In this document: piece after piece, positions 22,561 through 34,300 of the stretch
How the letters are laid out: each line of letters begins with the position of its first letter
Position numbering within the stretch: position 1 is the stretch's first letter
Notes under the pieces: model-generated
The model's database searches: none
What the model was told of the DNA's origin: nothing
What the model saw: the letters and a program-made list of their open reading frames with translations, nothing else
Origin: Garcia nutans
Lineage: Eukaryota; Streptophyta; Magnoliopsida; Malpighiales; Euphorbiaceae
Assembly (NCBI GenBank): GCA_947685225.1
Contig: CANTUV010000009.1
Span: forward strand, 4,030,001-4,094,000
Length of the DNA: 64,000 bases
Direction of reading: 5' to 3'
Made by a program: the position numbers and the translations under genes

Positions 22561-22607
22561 CCACTGAGTTCCAAAAATCATTTTTATGGACCCCAGTGGG
22601 GGGCAAT
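22561..22607 (+). other. Polypurine tract region of the Tat element
   Basis: AGTGGGGGGCAAT lies immediately before LTR2 (TG at 22608) and is the expected plus-strand primer. The preceding bases (22561-22600) are an inverted copy of the sequence beside the primer binding site at 10749-10790. Confidence 0.82.
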
Positions 22608-24030
22608 TGTGAACACTCGAATTTTGAGGCTCGGAAAGCCAATTTCCTCAGACCAGGCCGGACCGGGCAACAACGGTGAAACTCCACCGAAAGTATGTCT
22701 TCATGGTACTTGAAATGTCCGGTGCGACGCAAGGATCACGGATATGGTCTCGGAATAATTTTTGAAGGCCCGTTGCTCCCGGAAAGTCGGTTTTAGCAGA
22801 AGTAGCGCATGTCGCGGTGGGCCAGGACAGTGGCCCAGCCGCCGGAACCAGCGGCCCAGCCGCCGTACTTCCGGCGGCCAGCCGCAGTGAGGACGGCTGC
22901 TCAGCCGCCATTCACGGCAGCCCGGCCGCCGTTCATGGCGGCCCGGCCGCCGTGCAGCCCGATTTTGCCTATATATAGGCTTCAGATTTTCAAAAAAAGG
23001 GGATTTTCGGACTTCCTATGCCCAGATGCTGACGAAATTTTTATGCTTAAAAATTTCTAATATTGTGTTGTAGAAACCAAGAATCATACTCAAAAGTGCA
23101 AGGGAACAAGATCTGGAACTTAGAAGTGGAAAAATTCTGATCAAGGTAATATCATAATTCATCTTTGGTCAATTCGAGCATATCATAAGCATTCTAATCT
23201 TCTTCTTAATTTCTTCTCGGTCAAAGACCTAATCTTTTTAGGTCTGAGGGCCTAATGGACTAATCAATCAGCCTCTTTGGCACAAAGACTTAAATTACAT
23301 CTTTTTGGTACAAAGTACCTACATTTCACAATTAAAATCAATCTGTTGGCACGGAGCCTAAATTACACCATTTTGGTACGAAGTACCTAAAATTTCACAA
23401 TTTAGCACTAAGTGCTGAAATTCACATTTTGGCATAAAGCCCGATAACACTTGGCCAAGGGCCTAAATTGCACTCTTTTGGTACAAAGTACCTAAAATTG
23501 CACCATTTAGCACTAAGTGCTAAATTTCACAACTCTGGCATGAAGCCCGACTCAATTAAAATCAACCTTTGGCATGGAGCCTAAATTCCACTCTTTTGGT
23601 ACAAAGTACCTAAATCTCACATCTTTGGCATGAAGCCCGACAATGCACGAAGCATACACACACACATGCATGAAGCATAATTTTCATCGCCTTTAAATAG
23701 GTTTTTCCGAACTAAATGGGCTTTGATCTCCTATTCAAGCGGGAGTATGTAGGCATGTTTGGGATTCACCCCAAATAGCAAGTCCACAAACTACCAACAA
23801 TCTTTTGTCTTTAAATTTGTTCCATTTTTTGCAAGTTAATCAAAAGCATGACATAGTCCCCGAATCCTCCTTGGGTTCGCAGACTAGAAACCTTTACATT
23901 GGACAAGTTATTGGAGTCAAACAAGGGTTTTCTTAGTTTTTCCCTTCGAACAAAATAAACTGAGTGGCGACTCCCGACAACGAGTGAACTTTCGCCCGGA
24001 TCCTTTTCGGGCGGAAATCCGAGGTTCACA
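22608..24030 (+). repeat. Tat element middle LTR (LTR2)
   Basis: It has TG...CA ends and 1423 bp. It is nearly identical to LTR1 except for a longer GC-rich block at about 22823-22960, where LTR1 has 9590-9664. It follows a polypurine tract and precedes a primer binding site (24034-24051), so it acts as 3' LTR for one internal region and 5' LTR for the next. Confidence 0.92.
22823..22960. repeat. Variable GC-rich palindromic block in LTR2
   Basis: Imperfect repeats of CGGCC(C/A)GCCGCC(G/A) type occur, including GGCGGCCCGGCCGCCGT near 22937-22953. LTR1 has about half as many units, and LTR3 begins after the block. The block lies just upstream of the TATA box in an otherwise AT-rich region. 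Confidence 0.75.
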
Positions 24031-27000
24031 ATCTGGCGACTCCACTGGGGAACCATAAAAATGATTTATGGGATTCTAAGTGGACTACTATTGCTTATTT
24101 GATTGATTTGACACTAGGGACCATAAAAACGATTTATGGGATCCTAGTAGATTGTTATTATTTGTTTAACCAATTTGCCCTTCTTTAGGGTATTTTTTAT
24201 TCATTTTGCAGGGTATCCTAGCATTATATATCCTTTCTTTAAGGATATTGGACTGAAGATTGAAGAAAGGAATCTTTTTCCTTTGATGGATCTATTTTTT
24301 TTTTTACTACTTGTGCATTTGTTTTCTCATTCAGAGAATCTTTTTCTCTTGCATATATGGGGGAATCTTTTTCCTCCATTGCATAAAAAATTGTTTTCAA
24401 ATAAATTTCTTCTCTTTCTGTTCAAAGTTCTGAGTCTGGATAGCAAGTAGCGCTGACCGGCAGGTCTCCTTGATTATGCCGGCGGACAGCCAAAGCGTCC
24501 TCCCTGTTGTCGCAAACCATTCCAATCCTTTTGGAGTGGCCCATGAGTAATCGTACTGTTGGACCCACGCGAAACTCCTTGTTTCACATGTGGTTAGGTA
24601 TATCTTACTCAAGACTCAAGGGTCCCTATGATAAGCCGATTCTCTATTTTTACATAACAACAGAACCTTCCCTTAGGTTGTATGTACCCAATGATAGTGC
24701 CGCATTCCATTAAAATGAATTGTGATGTGATGAGGTGCATTCATGCAACATAACAACATTATTTTTGGGGAAAAATTTTGATGTACATAAGTGGACCAAG
24801 AGTTTTCCTACCCTACACACCACCCTGATTTTTTTACCCTTGACCTTTTCAGGTACCCTCTGTCCGTGTGCCTTCACCTACACCAGACACATCAACACCA
24901 ACTGTGCTATCCCCTACAAGTTCTACTACCCCAACTTCACAAAACTACTCCAATTACTGAAATGGCCACAATTGAACAGATTAAGGCCTTGCTGGATGGT
25001 CAGGTTAAGGAAATTGAAGCTAGAATGCAAGAAAAAATTGATTAATCTTTAGCCGCCCAAAGGGTAGCCATTCTGGCTGAATTAGAAGGAGCACCAAAGA
25101 TAGTCCCTATTCCTGAAAATTTGGGGAAGGAACCCATTGTGGGGCAAACTAGTACCCCCGTGACTGCTCAGATTAATACCCCTGTTATCAATTTGGAGGA
25201 TCCACCCTCCAAGAACGAAACAGATGAACTGAAAAGGAAACTTGAATTGCTTGAGAGGTCAATCACTGCCATGAAAACTCACAAAGAGGTGGTAGACATG
25301 GATTCCTTATCCTTGTTTCCCCAAGCCAGATTACCTCCAAAATTCAAGATGCTGGGGATGGACAGATTTGATGGGACCACTTGCCCTAAAACCCATTTGA
25401 AGATGTATGTGGGGGCCTTGAGCCCATGGGGTTTAAATGATGAACTCTTTGCTCAACTCTTCCAACAATCCCTGACTGGGGCTGCTCTTAAATGGTTTGT
25501 GAGCCTGGACCGTTCCAAGATTAAGACATGGGAAGACATCTGCAATGCATTTAACTCTCAGTACCACTACAATATTGAGGTAGATGTCACCAGAAGGGAA
25601 CTTGAGACCACCAAACAAAACAACAATGAATCCTTCTCCTCGTTCCTTACGAGGTGGAGGGCAAAAGCCGCCCAGATGATCAATCGCCCTTCAGAGCAAG
25701 AGCAGATTGATATCATAATCAAAAATTTAAGGCCTACATATCAAGCTCAACTGCAAACCCAATATCTACCTACTTTTAAATCGCTCATTGCGACTGCAAC
25801 CAAGGTAGAAGATTTGATACAGTTGGGTAAAATAGTGGATGAGGGGGCTGCATCGAAATATAAGAAACAAAGCCAAACTCCTTCCTCAAGCAAGGTCAAT
25901 CAAGTGGCCAATATTGCCCCTGCGAATCCTTTACGTGTGGGCAATCTTGGGCCAAGAAATCAGCCAAGAAGGCAATATACTGACCTTGGGGTACCTCTTC
26001 ATTTGGTGTTTAAGAAGGCTGTGGAAGGGAAATATTTGAAGCCTTTGGACCCAAGACCTCCTCCCAACCCATTACCTTCCAGTTATAAAGTCAATGAATA
26101 CTGTGAATACCATCAAGGGAACGGGCATAAAACAGATGCTTGCTGGACACTGAAAAACCGCATCCAGGATCTGGTGGATAGTGGTGACATCATTCCTCTC
26201 AGGAGGCAACCAAACATTAACACTAACCCATTGCCCAATCATTCCATCCATGCCATTACTGTGGAAGAAGAGTTGTTTGATCCTTTCAAACTTCTCTTGG
26301 AAATGAATGAAGTGTGTGTGTTAGATTTGAACGACCTTGCTGAAGAGGTCAGTGCTCTAACAAGAGGTGGAAGACAATATCAGCCACTTGACTTGGGAAA
26401 AACCCCTACAACCTCAAATCACCCCCATAAGAAAACACCAGAGCCAAAAGAAGACCCTGTCCTCACTCAGCTTAAGCAAACCCAAGCTAAGGTGTCAATT
26501 TGGGAGCTCCTTGCTTCCTCATTCCCACACCGTCAGGCCCTCAGCGAAGCTTTGAGTCAACTTGATACACCTGTGGACACAAGCCCAGAAGCTTTGGTGG
26601 CCACTTTGACCCAATCAACCAAGACATTGAGTATCCGATTTTCTGATGCAGACCTACCAGAAGATGGCAGTAAACACAATGATGCTCTATACATCACCAT
26701 ACAGACTGGGGGAAAGACTGTGCCCATGGTTCTCATTGATAATGGGTCAGCCTTAAATGTGTGTCCTTTGAAAGTAGCAAGCTGTTTGGGGTTGGAGACT
26801 ACAGATCTTACACCTTCTGATCAGATTGTGAAAGCATATGATAACACTCAAAGAGAAATTTTGGGTGTTGCCACTCTAGAAATTGCTGTTGGGCCGGTGA
26901 AAATGAAAGTGCCCTTTCAGGTCATTGATGTACCCGCGAGCTTTAATCTCCTCCTTGGAAGGCCGTGAATTCATCAGATTAATGCTGTACCTTCTTCACT

Positions 27001-27590
27001 ACACCAAAAACTTAAATTCCCTTTTGAAGGAAAAATCATCACTATCAAAGGGGACACCTGCGAAATCAACAGGAAAACCATGGATCAGTCTCTCCTTGAG
27101 GTTGTTCCTGGTGAAACCGCCATGACCTTGACTGGGTTTCAGTACGACACAGTTCAATGCATAGAAGGTGAAAAGCCAAAAGGGCCATTTGTCTCATATG
27201 ACTTTGGAGAGGTCCAAATCAACTGCCTAGTGGGAATGATGCTGAGGGTAGGTCTATTGCCCGGAATGAAAATGATCAAGTCTGGGAGAAAGACACCTGT
27301 AGTACGGCCATGGGAAGAACCAGAGAATAAGGGAACTTTTGGCTTGGGATACAAACCTACAGACGAGGAAATAGAAGAGCTTGAGCGTGGAAGGAAGAAA
27401 AAGGGAAATTGGGGGGCAAGAAGCCTCAAAATGCGCCCTTACTTTAGAACTCTGAATGGTCATTTTTGCAAACCTGGAAAGGCAGTTCATCACCGTGGTT
27501 TTCAGGAGCCATTCTATTCTCCTATGACCGGAAAGAAGCTACAGGGTTTTGAAATGTTTGCTGATGTTGTGACCATGAAAGAAGAAGAGC
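24031..27590 (+). pseudogene. Second, truncated Tat internal region: leader and gag-protease
   Basis: It is nearly identical to 10737-14297. It has a primer binding site at 24034-24051, gag ATG at 24962, the same early TAA (about 25043-25045), and an open frame 25121-26968. A TGA at 26966-26968 replaces the Trp codon of GRPW in the protease region; the frame then continues to about 27590. Other changes include P to S, R to K and M to V in Gag. At 27590 homology jumps from after KEEE in gag-pro into the middle of the LTR. RT, RNase H, integrase, cargo genes and polypurine tract are absent, so this part is not autonomous. Confidence 0.92.
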
Positions 27591-28666
27591 AGCCCGATTT
27601 TGCCTATATATAGGCTTCAGATTTTCAAAAAAAGGGGATTTTCGGACTTCCTATGCCCAGATGCTGACGAAATTTTTATGCTTAAAAATTTCTAATATTG
27701 TGTTGTAGAAACCAAGAATCATACTCAAAAGTGCAAGGGAACAAGATCTGGAACTTAGAAGTGGAAAAATTCTGATCAAGGTAATATCATAATTCATCTT
27801 TGGTCAATTCGAGCATATCATAAGCATTCTAATCTTCTTCTTAATTTCTTCTCGGTCAAAGACCTAATCTTTTTAGGTCTGAGGGCCTAATGGACTAATC
27901 AATCAGCCTCTTTGGCACAAAGACTTAAATTACATCTTTTTGGTACAAAGTACCTACATTTCACAATTAAAATCAATCTGTTGGCACGGAGCCTAAATTA
28001 CACCATTTTGGTACGAAGTACCTAAAATTTCACAATTTAGCACTAAGTGCTGAAATTCACATTTTGGCATAAAGCCCGATAACACTTGGCCAAGGGCCTA
28101 AATTGCACTCTTTTGGTACAAAGTACCTAAAATTGCACCATTTAGCACTAAGTGCTAAATTTCACAACTCTGGCATGAAGCCCGACTCAATTAAAATCAA
28201 CCTTTGGCATGGAGCCTAAATTCCACTCTTTTGGTACAAAGTACCTAAATCTCACATCTTTGGCATGAAGCCCGACAATGCACGAAGCATACACACACAC
28301 ATGCATGAAGCATAATTTTCATCGCCTTTAAATAGGCTTTTCCGAACTACATGGGTTTTGATCTCCTATTCAAGCGGGAGTATGTAGGCATGTTTGGGAT
28401 TCACCCCAAATAGCAAGTCCACAAACTACCAACAATCTTTTTGTCTTTAAATTTGTTCCATTTTTTGCAAGTTAATCAAAAGCATGACATAGTCCCCGAA
28501 TCCTCCTTGGGTTCGCAAACTAGAAACCTTTACATTGGACAAGTTATTGGAGTCAAACAAGGGTTTTCTTAGTTTTTCCCTTCGAACAAAATAAACTGAG
28601 TGGCGACTCCCAACAACGAGTGAACTTTCGCCCGGATCCTTTTCGGGCGGAAATCCGAGGTTCACA
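27591..28666 (+). repeat. Tat element 3' LTR, 5'-truncated (LTR3)
   Basis: It begins at CAGCCCGATTTTGCC, just before the TATA box, and runs to the normal end GAGGTTCACA. It lacks the first part of U3, including the GC-rich block, but keeps the TATA box and hairpin ladder. It is followed by the right copy of ACACC. Confidence 0.92.
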
Positions 28667-28671
28667 ACACC
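28667..28671. other. Target site duplication, right copy
   Basis: ACACC directly follows the Tat terminus TTCACA at 28666 and matches 9374-9378. Confidence 0.93.
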
Positions 28672-30762
28672 CATGAACTTACTTGGTATCCAAAGAAAGC
28701 TTAGCCAAATCCTTACAACCTACTGACCTTGAGCTTCAGCTGGATTATTACCTAAGGAAAGATAATTACATAGTCCAACAATCAATCCCACTATCTCATC
28801 TATCATGAGGGATGCAATACATGCTATGAATGCAAAAAGACCAATATTTAACCAACAATTAACCAAGATAATCCAAAATTAAAAACCAACCTGACTCAAC
28901 TCAAAATTATGGTTCAACCCAATGGTTAAACCGATCGCACCTCAAAAATACAAAATCAATTAATTACTTAAAATTTATTAGAACCAGAACCTCAACTCAA
29001 TTTTTACAACTCATTTATCAAATAATATCACATCAGTCCCTATGCAAAAATCATAATTCATACCAACACCCAAAACCGATAAAAATTCTTAAGTAGTCCT
29101 TAAAATTCAAAAATTTCCAGAAAATAATTCCATCATTCAAAAATTCTGAAAAAATTCCAGTAGCTTCTCCAAAATCTAAATAACATGTGTACAAAATTTC
29201 AGATTAATACAAATTTATTTGATCCCCTAAAAATATTTTATAACATTCTGGTTCTGTTTGAACCACTAAAAATCAGTACAACAAAAATCATCATAAATCC
29301 TACACATTTCATTGCAACAAAATTATCCAAATACTTTTCTCATATTATAGACATCAGGATGGACAACATATAAAAATTTCATAATTTTTAGAAACCTCTA
29401 ATTCCCTCAATTTAATTTTTAAATCAGATTCATACAACCAGTTACCATACTGGCAGATGTTGAGAAATAAATTTATTTCGAAATACAAACATTTGAACCA
29501 GACCTCAAAATATTTTTTATAAACACCTAACATCATATCCTAAAACATATCAAAAATTCAGACCTAGATCATTTACCAATAATTTTTAAAAATTCGACAA
29601 AGTTACTGAAATATCAGCAATCACAAGCAGTAATAAATTTTCACTTTATTAATGAATTAAAAATATAAATCAAACATGAAAATTCAAAAATAAATTTCTA
29701 GATCAAGTTTAACATCCCTAGAACATATCCAAATCAAATTTGGTTACAAATCATAAGCCTATTTTCATAAATATTAAATCCAAACTCAATAACACCAATA
29801 ACACCCTTAAACAATTTAATCTATTTAAATTCATTAAAAATCAAAATCAATCCTAAAATTTTATTTTTAAACATCCAATATGTTATACTAACACCAAATA
29901 ACAAAAATCATGCCATGAAGTTGGAAGAAATTGAAAGAAATTGAAGAAAACCTCAAAATCTCGAAACTGTCAGAAATTAGAAGCCAAAAACGACAGGCCG
30001 CGAATCACCCTGCCACGCCGAACGACGAGCTCCGCACGTCAAACGACAACACCTCCAGCCCACAGCTCCTCGCCGAATGACACTGTCACACGCCGAACGA
30101 CACCGGCACCAACGGGCGTGCACTAACCAAACGACACAGCCCAGTTTTTGACCCAAAAAATAATTTTTTTCTCCCCTTTTCTCTCTCTGATGGCACAAGA
30201 ATTTTAGACACTTAATTTGGTGCCCTAACACTCCTATTTATACAAATTTTAGGTGGTAATTTACTAATATAACATTAAATTTATTTATTTAATTTAAAAA
30301 TACCCTAAAACTCTTTAAAAATTCAAAAAAAAACCAAACTAACTTATTAAATTTCACAACTAACCCCAAATTCAATTATTTTCAGAATTATTTTAATTAG
30401 TTCATTAATTATTTAATTAATTTATTTAATTTAATTTATTTTAATTAAAAATTAATAAATACCCGAAAAATTTTCGAAACACAACCCCTAGCAAAATTAT
30501 ACTTAAAATAACCGTAACGACATCACGGTCACCAAAATGACATCAAAAACAGCAAAACGAAACCCAAAAATTTTTTGACCGCCAAAATAACCAAAATACC
30601 CCCGAAGCCTAAAACACAATATTATACTCAAAACAAACATCTCAACACCCACATTATGAAAATAAGTATCAAACGTTATAAAATGCACTCGAATATGAAT
30701 TGAAGGTAAAATTACCATTTTGCCCCTAAACTCCAATTTGCCCAAAAATCAAGGGTTTTACA
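28667..30762 (-). repeat. Tekay-type LTR, second part (resumes after the Tat insertion)
   Basis: It is collinear with about 37374-39443 and ends GGGTTTTACA at 30762. Its first five bases are the duplicated target. Minus-strand features are a TATA box (GTATAAATAGG at about 30233-30243) and, downstream of it at about 30000-30130, a CpG-rich stretch with repeated CGCCGAACGAC-like words. Small ORFs inside have no family support. Confidence 0.88.
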
Positions 30763-31335
30763 ATCTAACCCCCTTAAACAAATTTCGTCCTTGAAATTTT
30801 ACTCAATAACATACTCATCATCAAAACACTTTTATATTTTAAGTTATACACAAATCCGGAAAGCATAGCTCACCTAGCACATGTTGTTATGGGTGATCAG
30901 GCCATAACCCCACAATACTAAGCGCTACAGACTGTTCCAGTTTTGCTCCAGGTTGTGTTTATTATAAAATCAAACAGAAGCATTTTATTTTCAACTTTCA
31001 CTCATCAACAATCATCACAAAAAGCCAAAACTCAAGTGTTCAAGTCAAACCCAAATCAACCAAAACCATTACTGATATAACACTTGTCCATATGATATTC
31101 ATCATTCTACCACCAACCCAGACTTATTCAAGAATGGCATCCGATATCAACAAACCAAGATTATTCAAAAACGTCTTCCAATAACCAATTTAATAGCAAA
31201 CTATCATAAATAATACCAGACAAAACACATATACATTTATGATGTACAAAAGATATAATGATGTAATAATGATGTAATGATATGCATGCATATAGTGCTA
31301 TATCAAGACTATTAATAAACTACACTCTAACCCCC
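30763..31335 (-). other. 3' non-coding region of the Tekay-type element with polypurine tract
   Basis: The minus strand reads AAGGGGGTTAGAT immediately before the LTR end at 30762, the expected polypurine tract. A second copy (AAGGGGGTTAGAG, about 31326-31338) lies next to the pol stop. The region between has no gene. Confidence 0.7.
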
Positions 31336-34300
31336 TTAAAATGATTTCGCCCACGAAATCAATAACGCACCTGAAGACTCAAACAAATAAGGGTATTTTG
31401 CTAGCATGAGTTCCTCTGCTTCCCAGGTGCATTCCTCAACAGAATGGTTACGCCAAAGAACCTTTACTGAAGCCACATCCTTTGAACGTAATCGCTTGAC
31501 CTGACGGTCCAAAATAGCTACAGGCTGCTCCTCATAAGTACAATCATCAGTAATCTCAATGGTCTCTAAAGCCAGAACATGATTGGGGTTCGATACATAT
31601 TTCCTCAACATCGAAACATGAAAAGTTGGATGCACAGCTGCTAACTCGGGTGGCAAATCTAGTATGTAAGCAACATCACTGACACGTTCTAGGACCTCAT
31701 AAGGACCGATAAACCTGGGAGCCAATTTTTCTTTCTTACCAAACCGCATAACACCTTTAAAAGGTGATACTTTCAGAAACACCCTATCACCAACTGCAAA
31801 CTCAAGATGCCTTCGCATAAGATCAGCATAATTCTTCTGTCTACTAAAAGCAGTACGGATCCGATCCTGAATTACCGGTACAACTTGGGCATTATACTGC
31901 AAAAGATCGGGACCCTCAATACGACGCTCACCGACCTCCTCCCAATACAATGGGATTCTGCATCGTCTACCATACAATGCTTCAAAAGGAGCCATACCAA
32001 TGCTAGCTTGATAACTATTATTATAGGAAAACTCTACCAATGGAAGATGATCTGCCCAACTTCCCTTAAAATCCAGAACACACAATCGTAGCATATCCTC
32101 CAAGGTCTGAATGGTTCTCTCCGACTGTCCATCTGTTTGAGGATGAAAAGTCGTGCTATAATGAAGATCTGTACCTAACCCTTTCTGAAGCTTCTGCCAA
32201 AACATGGATGTAAATTGAGCACCTCTATCAGATACAATGGAAATTGGTACCCCATGCAGACTCACAATCCGATTAATATACAACTTTGCATACTGAGACA
32301 CTGTGTACTTGTTATTAACCGGAAGAAAATGTGCTGACTTGGTCAATTGGTCTACAATCACCCAGATCGAATCATAGCCACCAGGAGTCTTTGGCAACCT
32401 GATAACAAAATCCATAGTGATTCTCTCCCACTTCCACTCGGGTAGTGGTAACTCTCTCAGTAAACCGGCTGGCTTGTGATGCTCATACTTAACTTGCTGG
32501 CAAGGTAAACATTGAGAAACAAACTCCGCAACATCATTCTTCATTCCTTTCCACCAATACATCTGCTTTAAATCTCGATACATCTTAGTAGAACCATGGT
32601 GTATAGTGTACTTGGAAGAGTGAGCTTCTTTCAAAATCTTTTTCTTTAAATCATCCACTGAAGGCACACACAACCTTGAACCGAACAGCAAAACTCCTTT
32701 TTCATCAACCGAGAATTCTGTGGATTCACCTGACAAGACTTTCTGGCGGATCGTTGACAACTCCTCATCCGTATTCTGCGTTGAAATTATCTCATCAAGG
32801 AAATCAGGTTTGACTATCATATTAGCCAACAACACACCTCTATCACCTTCAATTTCTTTACTAGACATATGAAAAGTTAAACCATCACCTAGCAGTTGAT
32901 GTATCTCCCGTATCAACGGTCTTCTGGAAACTGAAATGTGGGACAGACTACCCACAGACTTACGACTTAGAGCATCAGCCACAACATTCGCTTTACTCGG
33001 ATGATACTGGATGCTACAGTCGTAGTCTTCAAGAAACTCTACCCATCTTCTCTGTCTCAAATTCAAGTCTTTTTGGGAGTATACATACTTAAGATTTTTA
33101 TTATCAGTGAAGATCTCACAAGTAACTCCATAAAGATAATGTCTCCAGATCTTGAGTACAAACACAACTGTAGCCATTTCTAAATCATGTGTAGGATAGT
33201 TTACCTCATGCTTCTTCAGCTGTCTAGAGGCATAGGCGACTACCTTACCATGTTGCATCAACACACAACCCAGACCAACGTCTGATGCGTCATAATAAAC
33301 AGAATACCCCTCAGTGCCTTCTGGCAACACAAGTACTGGTACAGTAGTTAATCTTTCTTTAAGAGTAGCAAAACTCTCTTCGCAAGCATCATCCCAAATG
33401 AACTTAACACCCTTACGAGTGAGTTTTGTTAAAGGTGCGGCTATTCTGGAGAAATCTTTGACAAACCTTCTGCAATATCCTGCTAACCCCAGAAAACTTC
33501 GAATCTCAGTAACAGTCTTCGGTCTCTGCCAATCCATCACTGCCTCAATCTTCTGTGAATCAACCTGAATACCCTCTGCGGATATAACATGTCCCAGAAA
33601 GACAACCCTGCCTAACCGGCCAAAACTCACATTTGGAGAACTTAGCGTAAAGCTGATGTTCTCTTAAAGTCTGTAACACCAACTTTAAATGATGCTCACG
33701 CTCTTCCTTGGATTTTGAATATATCAGAATGTCATCAATGAATACGACAATAAACCGATCAAAATAAGGACTAAACACCCTGTTCATCATGTCCATAAAA
33801 GCAGCAGGAGCATTAGTAGGTCCAAAGGATATCACTAGAAATTCATAATGTCCATACCTCTTGCGAAAAGCAGTATTAGGTATGTCACTCTTCTTCACCC
33901 TCAACTGATGATACCCCGACCACAGATCAATCTTGGAGAAAAACTTTGCTCCCTACAACTGATCAAACAAATCGTCAATCCTGGGCAATGGATATCTGTT
34001 CTTCATAGTCACCTTATTCAGCTGTCGATAATCGATACATAGCCTCATTAATCCATCTTTCTTTTTCACAAAAAGAACTGGAGCACCCCACGGTGAAGTA
34101 CTCGGTCTGATATATCCCTTCTGCAACAAGTCATTCAATTGCTCTCTCAACTCCTTAAGCTCTGCTGGAGCCATCCTATATGGAGGCATAGAAATAGGAT
34201 TGATTACAGGTACAAGATCAATGGAGAATTCAATCTCTCGTTCCGGTGGTAACCCGGGTAAATCGTTTGGAAACACGTCCATGTAATCTCGTACTGTCGG

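Larger units (their letters stand above)
9379..28666 (+). mobile_element. Tat-lineage Ty3/gypsy retrotransposon, compound three-LTR form with antisense cargo genes
   Basis: This single insertion is bounded by ACACC duplications and by TGTGAACACTCG...GAGGTTCACA ends. Order: LTR1 (9379-10736), complete internal region (10737-22607) with gag-pro-pol and two antisense genes, LTR2 (22608-24030), partial internal region (24031-27590), and a 5'-truncated LTR3 (27591-28666). The LTRs differ at only a handful of positions outside one variable GC-rich block, so the insertion is young compared with the Tekay LTR it landed in. Lineage rests on the second, archaeal-type RNase H domain in pol and on the primer binding site type. 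Size and layout resemble the Ogre/Tat group. Confidence 0.9.

Noticed and set aside
30503..30745. 80-codon ORF in the Tekay LTR and others at 29977-30231 and 38579-38929
   Set aside because: LTR sequence, not conserved in frame between the two LTRs, no motifs.
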